Source: Commensalibacter papalotli (lineage in GTDB: Bacteria > Pseudomonadota > Alphaproteobacteria > Acetobacterales > Acetobacteraceae). Taken from it: a stretch of DNA of 64,000 bases. The notes under the pieces are model-generated. The model was given only the letters and a program-made list of their open reading frames with translations. It ran no database searches and was not told the DNA's origin. Location: assembly GCF_947179115.1 (NCBI RefSeq), contig NZ_CAMXCI010000005.1:124001-188000 (forward strand). The letters run 5' to 3'. Shown here piece after piece: positions 18,264 through 26,711 of the stretch (the first letter of the stretch is position 1; the number at the start of each line of letters is the position of its first letter). Both the position numbers and the translations under genes were made by a program.

Positions 18264-18563
18264 TTATTCTGCTGCTGGAGCTTCTGAAGCTGCTGCTTCT
18301 GGAGCTGCTTTTTTACCATGATGAGCTTTTTTACCATGATGAGCTTTTTTGCCTTCATGTTTTTTACCATCATGAGCTTTTTTACCATGATGAGCAGGAG
18401 CTTTACCTTCTGGAGCAGCAGGAGCTGCTGGAGCTGCTTCTGCAGGAGCTGCTGCTGGAGCAGGAGCTGGTGCTGGAGCTGCTTCTTGTGCGAATGCAGG
18501 AGCTGCGAAACCTAATACTGCTACAGTTGAAAGAACTGTTGAAAGACGAGAAAATAATTTCAT
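18264..18563 (-). CDS. Exported Ala/Pro- and His/Lys-rich repeat protein
   Basis: Protein of 99 residues with a clear signal peptide (basic start, long hydrophobic run, AFA-Q cleavage near residue 25). The mature part is low complexity: an Ala/Pro/Glu stretch, then five copies of a short His-Gly-Lys-Lys unit (AHHGKKAHDGKK and so on), then an Ala/Glu tail. The repeats are visible in the DNA as near-identical 15-18 bp units at about 18309-18400. Function is unknown; the histidines could bind metal and the lysines could contact DNA or anionic polymers. Acetic acid bacteria often have such small exported proteins. Own terminator downstream and a 307-bp upstream gap suggest a single-gene unit. Confidence 0.8.
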   Translation of the reverse strand: MKLFSRLSTVLSTVAVLGFAAPAFAQEAAPAPAPAPAAAPAEAAPAAPAAPEGKAPAHHGKKAHDGKKHEGKKAHHGKKAHHGKKAAPEAAASEAPAAE

Positions 18564-18816
18564 TTATATCACCATTGCTTTAAAAAAAACGGTATCGAAA
18601 ACCATGTTGTTTCGACATGAACAAAAGCTAACATAATGTGTTGAATGTGTCTTAAAATAAAGTTAAGGTTTTGTTACGATTTTTTACAACTGCGCCATAT
18701 TTTAATCTTATTTAGAATAAATTGCCTTGTTTAAAAATTATAGAATGGCATATTCTCGTCATATTTACAAAAAACACTGTAAAACCATAGGTTTATTATC
18801 ATACAATTTGTTACAA

Positions 18817-18852
18817 AAAAAGCCATCTTAAAATGAATTAAGATGGCTTTTT
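18817..18852 (-). terminator. Rho-independent terminator of typA
   Basis: A perfect 14-bp stem (18817-18830 with 18839-18852) around an 8-base loop; the minus-strand stem ends in a run of T. It lies 19 bp beyond the typA stop. The remainder of the gap 18564-18870 is AT-rich and should hold the promoter of the exported repeat protein. Confidence 0.88.
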
Positions 18853-18870
18853 AACATTTAGTTACAAGAA

Positions 18871-20691
18871 TTAAGCACTTTTTTGGCGCGTATTCTTTTT
18901 ACGGTCGTGAGGATTCAAATAAAGCTTACGAATACGCACTGCTGATGGAGTCACTTCAACCAACTCATCATCTTCAATATAAGCAATAGCTTGTTCCAAA
19001 GACATTTTACGAGGTGGGACTAACAATAAAGCTTCGTCTTTACCAGCAGCACGAATATTGGTCAGTTTCTTTTCTCTGACAGGATTTACATCCAAATCAT
19101 TTTCACGAGAATGCTCACCCAAAATCATGCCCACATAGACTTTTTCACCATTGCTGACAAACAATGTTCCACGATCTTGTAAGGAGAACAAAGAATATTG
19201 AACAGCTACACCGTCTTCAGCAGAAATCAATGATCCATTACGACGACCTGGAATTGCACCAGCCCAAGGACCATATCCAGAAAACAGGCGGTTCATAATC
19301 CCAGTACCACGTGTATCCGTTAAGAATTCATTGTGATACCCAATTAACCCACGTGATGGAATCGCAAAAGTTAACCGAACTTTACCACCACCAGATGGGT
19401 TCATGTCCTGCATAACGCCTTTACGTACTGATAGTTTTTCTACCACAACACCAGAATAAGGCTCATCAACATCAACCAAAACTTCTTCGTATGGCTCTTC
19501 TTTCTCACCAGTCTCTTCGTTGATTTGAGTCAATACTTTTGGACGACCAATGGTTAATTCAAACCCTTCGCGACGCATGGTTTCAATTAAAACGCCTAAT
19601 TGCAATTCGCCACGTCCTGCAACTTCAAACGCATCGCTTTCATTACTATCTGTCACTTTAATTGCAACGTTACTTTCGACTTCACGGAACAAACGCTCAC
19701 GAATCTGACGAGAAGTAACTTTCTTACCTTCACGACCACCTAAAGGACCATCGTTAATACGGAAAGTCATTGATAAAGTTGGTGGATCAATTGGGTCTGC
19801 GTGTAATGCTTCTGTTACTTCTGGTGATGCAATGGTTTCAGAAACTGTTGCTTCAGAAAGACCAGCAATCGCAACAATATCCCCAGCTTGCACTTCATCA
19901 ACAGCGACTCGTTCCAAACCTCTGAATGCTAATAACTTACTGATACGACCTGTTTCAACAATTGTTCCGTCAACACGTAACACACGTACGGGCATATTAA
20001 CTTTTGCAACGCCTTGTTCAACACGACCTGTAAGGATACGGCCCAAGAAATTATCAGCTTCCAAAATACTAGCAACCATTGCGAATGGCGCATCTTTATT
20101 TACATTTGGAGCTGGCACATGTTTAACAATCAAATCAAATAAAGAGCTTAAATCCTCTTTATGACCCTCAACAACATAATCTGCCCAACCTTGACGACCA
20201 GAAGCATAAAGCATTGGGAAATCTAATTGATCATCATTGGCACCTTGTGCTGCAAAAAGATCAAAAACTTCATCATGCACTTCATCCGCACGAGCGTCAG
20301 AACGATCAACTTTGTTCACCACAACAATTGGGCGTAAACCACGTTTTAATGCTTTTGCAACAACGAATTTTGTCTGTGGTAAAGCCCCTTCAGCAGCATC
20401 AACTAATACCACTGCACCATCAACCATTGATAAAATACGTTCTACTTCACCACCAAAATCAGCATGGCCTGGGGTATCAATAATATTAATCCGTACATCG
20501 TTCCAAACAACTGATGTACATTTTGCCAAAATTGTAATACCACGTTCACGTTCTAAATCATTACTGTCCATCGCGCGTTCAACAACATGTTGATTTTCGC
20601 GAAAAGTCCCAGACTGTTGTAATAATTGATCCACTAAGGTTGTCTTGCCATGGTCAACGTGCGCAATAATGGCAATGTTACGGATTTGCAT
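18871..20691 (-). CDS. typA: Ribosome-associated GTPase TypA/BipA
   Basis: Translational GTPase of 606 residues related to EF-G, acting in ribosome assembly and stress adaptation. G1 is AHVDHGKTT at residues 10-18, the switch region shows ERERGITI, G3 is DTPGHADF, and G4 is NKVDR. The EF-G-like domains II and III and the BipA-specific C-terminal domain (SGYGPWAGAIPGRRNGSLIS) follow. Length and domain order are normal. It has its own terminator. The PfkB kinase gene lies upstream on the same strand, 113 bp away. Confidence 0.96.
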   Translation of the reverse strand: MQIRNIAIIAHVDHGKTTLVDQLLQQSGTFRENQHVVERAMDSNDLERERGITILAKCTSVVWNDVRINIIDTPGHADFGGEVERILSMVDGAVVLVDAAEGALPQTKFVVAKALKRGLRPIVVVNKVDRSDARADEVHDEVFDLFAAQGANDDQLDFPMLYASGRQGWADYVVEGHKEDLSSLFDLIVKHVPAPNVNKDAPFAMVASILEADNFLGRILTGRVEQGVAKVNMPVRVLRVDGTIVETGRISKLLAFRGLERVAVDEVQAGDIVAIAGLSEATVSETIASPEVTEALHADPIDPPTLSMTFRINDGPLGGREGKKVTSRQIRERLFREVESNVAIKVTDSNESDAFEVAGRGELQLGVLIETMRREGFELTIGRPKVLTQINEETGEKEEPYEEVLVDVDEPYSGVVVEKLSVRKGVMQDMNPSGGGKVRLTFAIPSRGLIGYHNEFLTDTRGTGIMNRLFSGYGPWAGAIPGRRNGSLISAEDGVAVQYSLFSLQDRGTLFVSNGEKVYVGMILGEHSRENDLDVNPVREKKLTNIRAAGKDEALLLVPPRKMSLEQAIAYIEDDELVEVTPSAVRIRKLYLNPHDRKKNTRQKSA

Positions 20692-20804
20692 AATACTCTA
20701 TTTTCTCCAATAAAATTAATTCTCTATGCCTTATCCAAAGCATAAATATCTTTAGAAGTTACCTTTATCCTCTATCACGTCAGAGGACAAGCTAACTTTG
20801 CGTT

Positions 20805-21833
20805 TTAAAAGTTCATTACTTCTTTTAATTCAGGTAATGGTCTTGCTCCAAAATGAGAAATCACTTCAGAAGCAACAACACTTCCTAAGCGTCCACATTC
20901 AGCATAAGTACGATCAGTTGTCCAACCTGCCAAAAATCCAGCAACATAAGCATCCCCTGCACCCGTTGTATCTACAACAACTGTAGGGACACAAGCAACC
21001 TCAATTCGTTCATTATCTGCGACAATCACACTGCCCTTTTCCCCACGTGTTACCACAACAATCGGGGCATCTTGAGCCGCTTTCACAATCGCCACTTCGA
21101 AATCATCAGTTTCGTACAAAGCACAAATTTCGTGCTCATTTGCGAAAACCATATCAACACGCGTTGATACAAAATCTTGAAAAGCCTCTAAATGACGCTT
21201 TACACAAAAAGGATCAGACAAACTTAACCCCACCTTTTTATCTGCTTTATGAGCCATATCAGCAGCTTGGTAAAACGCTTTTTGTGCTAAATCACCATCA
21301 AACAAATAACCTTCTAAAAAAGTTACCTTAGCGGCACTGATCACTTCTTCAATAACGTCTTCTGGTTTAAATTGTGTACAGGCCCCTAAATATGTATTCA
21401 TGGTGCGTTGCCCATCAGGAGTAACAAAAATAATAGAACGCGCTGTATATAAATCTGGATGGGTTCTCGTTTTTAACGGTTGGGATGGAAAATAAACACC
21501 ACCTTGTCTAATATCTTCAGCAAAACTTTTACCTAAGCTGTCATCTGCAACTTTACCAAGATAGGCTGTTTTCGCCCCCATCAAAGCAGCAACAAAACAA
21601 GTATTTGCAACAGAACCACCGCTCATTTGTTTTTCTGGCTTGAATAATGACTTTAATTCTTTGGCACGTTGAGAATCAATTAATGCCATTGTCCCAGGTT
21701 CCATACCTTGCTGTTTTAAAAAATCCGAATCGACCTTTGCTAAAACGTCAACAATCGCATTACCAATTCCTACAATATCAAACTCTGTATCACCTTCTTT
21801 TTTACGACCTAATATTTCTCTAAAACTTCTCAT
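20805..21833 (-). CDS. PfkB-family carbohydrate/adenosine kinase
   Basis: Kinase of 342 residues in the ribokinase/PfkB family, close to the adenosine-kinase-like branch common in alphaproteobacteria. Visible motifs are DIVGIGNAIVDVLAKVD at the start of the fold, the glycine-rich MSGGSVANTC, and the C-terminal signature TTGAGDAYVAGFLAGW with the catalytic Asp. The substrate cannot be read from the sequence; adenosine or a related nucleoside is the best guess. It lies upstream of typA on the minus strand and may be cotranscribed. The 248-bp gap to the bactofilin gene is divergent and AT-rich. Confidence 0.85.
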   Translation of the reverse strand: MRSFREILGRKKEGDTEFDIVGIGNAIVDVLAKVDSDFLKQQGMEPGTMALIDSQRAKELKSLFKPEKQMSGGSVANTCFVAALMGAKTAYLGKVADDSLGKSFAEDIRQGGVYFPSQPLKTRTHPDLYTARSIIFVTPDGQRTMNTYLGACTQFKPEDVIEEVISAAKVTFLEGYLFDGDLAQKAFYQAADMAHKADKKVGLSLSDPFCVKRHLEAFQDFVSTRVDMVFANEHEICALYETDDFEVAIVKAAQDAPIVVVTRGEKGSVIVADNERIEVACVPTVVVDTTGAGDAYVAGFLAGWTTDRTYAECGRLGSVVASEVISHFGARPLPELKEVMNF

Positions 21834-22081
21834 ATCTCTTAACTCTTTCTATATCTATTCTTTTAAGAAACCCAATTCTCCACACAAACTCATTTCTTAT
21901 TATTAAAAAATAGGCTCTTGTTATCTACATCCTCATAAATCATAATAACCGATATATATTTATTAATTATGATTTACAATTTTAACCTCAATCTACTATA
22001 TGAAGATTAGTGTTTTAAAGAACAACGGTATGATCATACAATATTTATTTTATTCCCAATCATGATGAAGGCCCTATTCCT

Positions 22082-22615
22082 ATGAAAAATAATTTACCTC
22101 CAACGTTGGAGAAAAAATTAATTAATCGCAACACCCTTCTCCCTAATACGGAACGATCTTATAGCTCCACCAATTCTATACATCATGATGCTGCATCACA
22201 TCGCCGCACTTTGGTTATCGGACAAGGTATTCGTATCCTAGGTACCCTAGAAGATGTCGAAACATTAATTATTGAAGGCTCTGTTGAAACCAATACCATC
22301 AAAACCAAAAATATTATCGTACAAAAAACAGGTATTCTTAAAGGCGAAGTCGATTCTCAAGATATAGAGATTACAGGAACCTTAGAAGGAAATATCACCG
22401 CTCAAGGCAATTTAGTCGTTACTGCAACAGGACGTTTAATAGGACAAGCAAAATGTCGTCGTCTAAAAGTAGAGGATGGTGGACAAATTACAGGTCAGAT
22501 CGAAATGATTACTGCTGACAAACTTAAGGTAACCCCTACATCAACTGAAATAGAAACTAAAAAAGATCAAGAAAGCTCTATGGCAGAAGATCTTCTTAAA
22601 ACAACCAAAAATTAA
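22082..22615 (+). CDS. Bactofilin-family cytoskeletal protein
   Basis: Small polymer-forming protein of 177 residues. After a disordered N-terminus of about 45 residues comes the bactofilin beta-helix, starting RTLVIGQGIRILGTLEDVETLIIEGSVE and continuing in about six turns with the alternating hydrophobic and Gly pattern (GILKGEVDSQDIEITGTLEGNITAQ). A Lys/Glu-rich tail ends it. Bactofilins assemble into filaments without nucleotide at the membrane and shape local cell wall growth. It is convergent with gcrA and separated from it by a hairpin. Confidence 0.88.
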   Translation: MKNNLPPTLEKKLINRNTLLPNTERSYSSTNSIHHDAASHRRTLVIGQGIRILGTLEDVETLIIEGSVETNTIKTKNIIVQKTGILKGEVDSQDIEITGTLEGNITAQGNLVVTATGRLIGQAKCRRLKVEDGGQITGQIEMITADKLKVTPTSTEIETKKDQESSMAEDLLKTTKN

Positions 22616-22620
22616 AGAAT

Positions 22621-22652
22621 ATTTCTCTGAATCTATAAAGATTCGGAGAAAT
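22621..22652 (-). terminator. Hairpin between bactofilin and gcrA, likely gcrA terminator
   Basis: Arms 22621-22634 and 22639-22652 pair over 14 positions with one T-G wobble and a 4-base loop. On the minus strand ATTCTTTAATTTTTGG follows, so it fits termination of gcrA. It starts 5 bp after the bactofilin stop and may serve both directions. Confidence 0.6.
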
Positions 22653-22662
22653 AAAACAAAAT

Positions 22663-23250
22663 TTAGGCAACGTTACTTTTACGATCTCTTAATTTAACAT
22701 AAGCAACCTGTACGTGCTCTAAGCAATAAGGCTTACCAGGAACTGCCTTAGCACCACAAAAATGAAAATCTTTGGTGCCAGGATCCCCAATTGGCCAACA
22801 ACAATCAGACATAGAACGTCTTTTAGGAAGCTCTACTGGTACTGTAAAATCAATTTTAGTTTTCTTTGGTTTGACCTCTTTTTTTCCAACAGGTGTAATC
22901 ATATCAAACTGTTGAGAATCAGCCTCTTTTTTAACCACGCTTATAGCAGCTGCTAGTTTTTCCTTGGTAGTCTTTTCAACTTTCTCTGCTTTTTCAGCCT
23001 TTGGCTTTACAACTTTGGCTGGTTTTTCTACAGGAGCTGCCTTAGATTCTGTTTTTGCAACGGGAGTTACTTTATCTTTTTTAACAGCTGCCCTTCGAAT
23101 CGGTGAAGGTCTACCTTCTAACCCTAAACGATGAGCCTTGCCCACAACTGCATTTTTGGTCACATTTAAATGTCGACCAATTTCAGCAGTAGAAAGCCCT
23201 TGTGTCCATAGCTCTCGCAGCCTTGCTACGGCTTCTTCATTCCACTCCAT
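22663..23250 (-). CDS. gcrA: Cell-cycle transcription regulator GcrA
   Basis: Sigma70-associated regulator of alphaproteobacteria that acts at promoters carrying CcrM-methylated GANTC sites. It has 195 residues. The N-terminal helix-turn-helix is diagnostic: MEWNEEAVARLRELWTQG then STAEIGRHL and AVVGKAHRLGL. A Lys/Ala/Val-rich linker follows at about residues 55-130. The C-terminal sigma-interacting domain has CCWPIGDP, FCGAKAVPGKPYCLEH. It is read from the minus strand, with rnd upstream 66 bp away. Length and both conserved ends are intact. Confidence 0.95.
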   Translation of the reverse strand: MEWNEEAVARLRELWTQGLSTAEIGRHLNVTKNAVVGKAHRLGLEGRPSPIRRAAVKKDKVTPVAKTESKAAPVEKPAKVVKPKAEKAEKVEKTTKEKLAAAISVVKKEADSQQFDMITPVGKKEVKPKKTKIDFTVPVELPKRRSMSDCCWPIGDPGTKDFHFCGAKAVPGKPYCLEHVQVAYVKLRDRKSNVA

Positions 23251-23316
23251 AACCCATACGCCCCTTCATGATCAATATCATTTTATACAGTTAATTACTC
23301 TACAACTGAAAATCAA

Positions 23317-24492
23317 TTATCGTTTTATTATTTCTATTTTTTGATCTTGAACACCTAAAATTAATTGTCCATTACATAAATCCACTGCATCTTGACCAAA
23401 CACGTCACGCCTCCACCCAACAAGCACTGGCAGATCACGCCTACCTAATGCCAAATTTTCTATATCTTTACTATCCACAACTAATTTTGGCGCAACTTGA
23501 TAAGCTTCACACTTGGCCTGTAATAAAACTTTGAGCAAAGATATAATCGCCTCCGACGGTTTTCTTTTATTGCTTTCATCAGAAACGGGCAAAGGTAGCG
23601 TATCAAGCTCAGTATTTTTAACCGTTTTGATGACACTCAGAAGACTTCCACCTTCTTTACTATCTGCAAACCCTTGGGAAATACCACGAATACGAGACAA
23701 TGCTTTAACACTATCTGGCAACGCCGCAGCAATTGCTAATAAACTTTCATCACGGACTAAATGTTGCCGAGGGATATTCAATCTTTGTGCTTCTTGCTCT
23801 CTCCACTGAATAATGGCATATAAACATCCCAAAACTCGGCGGTTTCCCGTCCTGGGACGCAATCTTTTCCAGATTTTATCCATAGAGGGTGCAAAAAATT
23901 CAGGATCAGACAAAATTTTAATTTCAGCTGCAACCCAACTAGTACGATTAGTTTTAGTTAGTTGCTCCAACAAAATTAAATAAACATCCCACAGATAGGT
24001 TACATCTGCAGCAGCATAATTTTGTTGAGCCGTGGTTAAAGGACGCATAGCCCAGTCACTGAAACGATGTGATTTATCAATAGCAACCTTAAGTAACGAA
24101 TCAACCAAACTATCATATCCAATTTGATTGCCAAACCCTGCTACCATCGCTGCAATTTGTGTATCAAAAACAGGTGTTGGTAAAATATTAAATAAGTGTA
24201 AAAATATTTCTAAGTCCTGCTGAGCTGCATGGAAAACTTTGATAACAGACTGTGCCGTTAATAAAGGCAACAGCAAAGACAAATCTATACCTGGTGCCAC
24301 TGCATCTAATAAATACACTTTTCCTTTACCAGCCAACTGAACCAAACATAACTCTGGCCAATAAGTTTTTTCTCTTACAAACTCTGTATCCATCGTGATA
24401 AAGGTTTCCTTAAGTAAAACCTCGACCATTTGTTGTAGAGCGTGGTTGTCTGTTACCATTACTGGATCAGAAAATTTTTGTAATTTGTACAT
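23317..24492 (-). CDS. rnd: Ribonuclease D
   Basis: 3'-5' exoribonuclease for tRNA and small RNA maturation, about 391 residues from the start used here. The DEDD exonuclease domain shows FITMDTEFVREKTYWPELCLVQ (first Asp and Glu), VFHAAQQDLEIF and NYAAADVTYLW (second and later acidic residues). Two HRDC-like regions follow. The start is uncertain: the frame is open up to a TTG at 24558, ATGs occur at 24492 and 24459, and none has a strong ribosome-binding site; 24492 is chosen because the protein then begins MYKLQKF just ahead of the conserved part. A glycosyltransferase gene lies upstream on the same strand. Confidence 0.9.
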   Translation of the reverse strand: MYKLQKFSDPVMVTDNHALQQMVEVLLKETFITMDTEFVREKTYWPELCLVQLAGKGKVYLLDAVAPGIDLSLLLPLLTAQSVIKVFHAAQQDLEIFLHLFNILPTPVFDTQIAAMVAGFGNQIGYDSLVDSLLKVAIDKSHRFSDWAMRPLTTAQQNYAAADVTYLWDVYLILLEQLTKTNRTSWVAAEIKILSDPEFFAPSMDKIWKRLRPRTGNRRVLGCLYAIIQWREQEAQRLNIPRQHLVRDESLLAIAAALPDSVKALSRIRGISQGFADSKEGGSLLSVIKTVKNTELDTLPLPVSDESNKRKPSEAIISLLKVLLQAKCEAYQVAPKLVVDSKDIENLALGRRDLPVLVGWRRDVFGQDAVDLCNGQLILGVQDQKIEIIKR

Positions 24493-24591
24493 ATAAAAAT
24501 CAGTAATATCTCTCTTATTAAACGAACGAAGATACCATAAATGATCTATTGAAAACAATATAACAAAATATAAATTTTCAGTATTCTATCT

Positions 24592-25434
24592 TTATAATTT
24601 ATATAGTTGACTTGGCATACGAAAATATCGCCAATTTCCTTCAGTTGTTTTTTTATATTCCAACTCTTGGTGACTATAAGCACGAAGGGCAAATTTATGA
24701 GGAGCTAATCGCAACCCTTCTAAAGAACGGTTTTCCTGATCGTCTTGCAAAATATCTTGCATTAAAAGTTCTAAAATAGCCATCGATACAGCACCAGGTC
24801 CTGTACACTCCCAAACACTCGAAAAACTTCGCTTGATCGTTAAGTTTTCTTTTATTTTATCTAGAACAGCAGAAATAATTGGATTATTCGCTTTGCAAGC
24901 AATAAAGTCATTATCAATACAACAAGGTTTACCTTTGGAATAAAACAAGAAACAATCAAATTCATAAAATTTAAAGATTTCTTCTAAAGATTTAAAACAA
25001 TCAATATCAACATCTATATATATTCCACCCATTTTTGCCAGATAACATATGCGAAAAAAATCCGATTTCATAGATGGGTGCACACAACGGCGTTCATATA
25101 AATAATAAAGCTCTTGACCATAATGCGAGTTAATAAATTCCCCAGCAGATTCCGTATGAAACAGCTCAACATAATATTCTGTATTATAACGTTTAATTTT
25201 CTCAATTGAAGCATAAACATCGTCAGGTAACTCTTTTTCATGCCAAAAAATTACAATTTTTTTGGGGATATTGATATTGACTGGTTGGAGTGCATCTATT
25301 GATGTTTCTTCATTAATAACAGACAAAAAACGAGGATTAAGATATTGCTCTAGCTCATCTTGTGGATGCAGAGAAAACTTGAAATATTTAGCTTTTTCTT
25401 TTTCTTCTTGAATAAACATCCTGTTGGCTTTCAC
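24592..25434 (-). CDS. DXD-containing sugar glycosyltransferase
   Basis: Protein of 280 residues resembling the glycosyltransferase sugar-binding region family with a DXD motif (the OCH1/TcdB-like group). The segment KIVIFWHEKELPD near residue 53 is the typical first strand, and MGGIYIDVDIDCFKSLEEIF holds the DXD motif. The sequence before it (HPSMKSDFFRICYLAKMGGIY) is the usual conserved Lys-Asp helix. The acceptor cannot be predicted; polysaccharide or glycolipid modification is plausible. The start is a GTG at 25434 or an ATG at 25419; neither has a good ribosome-binding site. The 190-bp gap to araC shows nothing notable. Confidence 0.75.
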   Translation of the reverse strand: MKANRMFIQEEKEKAKYFKFSLHPQDELEQYLNPRFLSVINEETSIDALQPVNINIPKKIVIFWHEKELPDDVYASIEKIKRYNTEYYVELFHTESAGEFINSHYGQELYYLYERRCVHPSMKSDFFRICYLAKMGGIYIDVDIDCFKSLEEIFKFYEFDCFLFYSKGKPCCIDNDFIACKANNPIISAVLDKIKENLTIKRSFSSVWECTGPGAVSMAILELLMQDILQDDQENRSLEGLRLAPHKFALRAYSHQELEYKKTTEGNWRYFRMPSQLYKL

Positions 25435-25624
25435 TGTTAATTAGTCAATATAAAATATAGGTTTCTAAATTAAAAAAATATCAACTTATAGATTGTATAA
25501 GAGATAATAGAGTTTAACGATCTGCTAACGTTGATACTTATCAATAGCTTGATAAAGCGCTTTTTCGCAATATTCCTTTTGAAACCTGATAATAATTGCA
25601 TTTATATAACAAAACACACAGTCG

Positions 25625-26488
25625 TTAGTTTTTATAAAATATATAACGAAATTTTTTGGGGCTTAATCCTGTTTTATTTTTAAACACACGTGAAAAATAA
25701 AACTGATCTGTATATCCCAGATGTTGAGCAATTTGTGAAATAGATAAAGGTGTCGTTTGAAGTAAAAATTTAGCTTTATTCACTCTTTGATCCTCTCTCC
25801 ATGAAAGAATACTAACTCCTATATTTTCTTTAAATAAATGAGAGATACGAGACGGGGAAAGATTAACCAGTTCTGCGATGTGTTCGATAATAAATTTGTC
25901 CTGCAAGCAATTATCAACATTATCAGATATAAAATTACAAGCTAAGATAACACGATGATCGTATTTCTCTTGTTTTTTGATCGATATTGTCTGCATTCTT
26001 TGTATTAAAAAATTTTCAAGTAAATTCATTGCAAGAATTTCAGAATAGGTGTTTGAGGATTGTGCTGTTTCCACTATTTTAAGGAATAAATTTTCTAAAT
26101 CTTTATTTAATTGATCATCAGATCGAAAGTATCCTACGTTGCCGACAGTTAATGGCCATAATAACCATTTTGTCCATATAGCCCTGGGTTTAAAATAGAC
26201 CCAATAATGATACCACTGCTTTGAATTTGCCCTCCGCCCATAATAATGAGATTCATTAGGAGGAAAAATTAAAAAATCCCCAGGCTGACTAACAAATGAT
26301 TTATCTTCATGAAAAATAACGCCCTCACCAGCAAAGGTTAAATTAATAATAAACCCTTCCATACCATTAGGACGATCAACAAAAAAGTCGTAAATCCCCC
26401 CTTTATCAATAGGAGTTAAGCCCGCAACTAAATAAGCATTAAAAGAATAACCTGGTAAAAGAGGATCTTGATTTTGTTCAACAGTCAT
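25625..26488 (-). CDS. araC: L-arabinose regulator AraC
   Basis: Arabinose-responsive activator/repressor of the AraC/XylS family, 287 residues from the ATG at 26488. The likeness to enterobacterial AraC runs along the whole length as I remember that protein: QDPLLPGYSFNAYLVAGLTP at the N-terminal arm, then DFFVDRPNGMEG, the cupin segment with FLIFPPNESHYYGR, NLSPSRISHLFKENIG and WREDQRVNKAKFLL. The second DNA-binding helix pair is GYTDQFYFSRVFKNKTGLSP. It is divergent from araBAED, as in Escherichia coli. A GTG three codons upstream (26497) is also possible. Two identical AraC-like half-sites lie in the intergenic region, one 32 bp upstream of this start. Confidence 0.93.
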   Translation of the reverse strand: MTVEQNQDPLLPGYSFNAYLVAGLTPIDKGGIYDFFVDRPNGMEGFIINLTFAGEGVIFHEDKSFVSQPGDFLIFPPNESHYYGRRANSKQWYHYWVYFKPRAIWTKWLLWPLTVGNVGYFRSDDQLNKDLENLFLKIVETAQSSNTYSEILAMNLLENFLIQRMQTISIKKQEKYDHRVILACNFISDNVDNCLQDKFIIEHIAELVNLSPSRISHLFKENIGVSILSWREDQRVNKAKFLLQTTPLSISQIAQHLGYTDQFYFSRVFKNKTGLSPKKFRYIFYKN

Positions 26489-26519
26489 AGCGATCACGTT
26501 TTTTTGATGTTATAAAATA

Positions 26520-26536
26520 TAGCACAATTTTACATA
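26520..26536 (+). promoter_or_regulatory. AraC-like binding site, araC-proximal copy
   Basis: The 17-bp sequence TAGCACAATTTTACATA matches the E. coli AraC half-site pattern TAGC-N7-TCCATA at 9 of 10 defined positions. It is repeated exactly 91 bp further on. Lying 32 bp before the araC start, it could mediate autoregulation or form one end of a repression loop. Confidence 0.7.
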
Positions 26537-26610
26537 AATTGAGCAGAAAAATATATATTTTATAGATTTACTTTATATTTATAATTATTTTTTTTTTATA
26601 ATTTAAATAG

Positions 26611-26650
26611 TAGCACAATTTTACATATTATCAACGAATTCGTGTATATT
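26611..26650 (+). promoter_or_regulatory. AraC-like site overlapping the araB promoter
   Basis: A second exact copy of TAGCACAATTTTACATA lies at 26611-26627. Its last six bases (TACATA, 26622-26627) can serve as a -35 element, with 17 bp to TATATT at 26645-26650 as -10. A site overlapping the -35 is the arrangement of the E. coli araI2 activating site. The araB start is 61 bp past the -10. No second adjacent half-site like araI1 is evident directly upstream. Confidence 0.65.
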
Positions 26651-26711
26651 ATTCTTCAATATTAAAGACTAGTCTTAAACCACAATTCAGTAGTTTAAGG
26701 ATGTTCTTAGT

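Noticed and set aside
22621..22652. GANTC pair (GAATC and GATTC) in the hairpin next to gcrA, as a CcrM/GcrA target
   Set aside because: The two sites are the two arms of the same stem, in a terminator position and not a promoter; probably coincidental.
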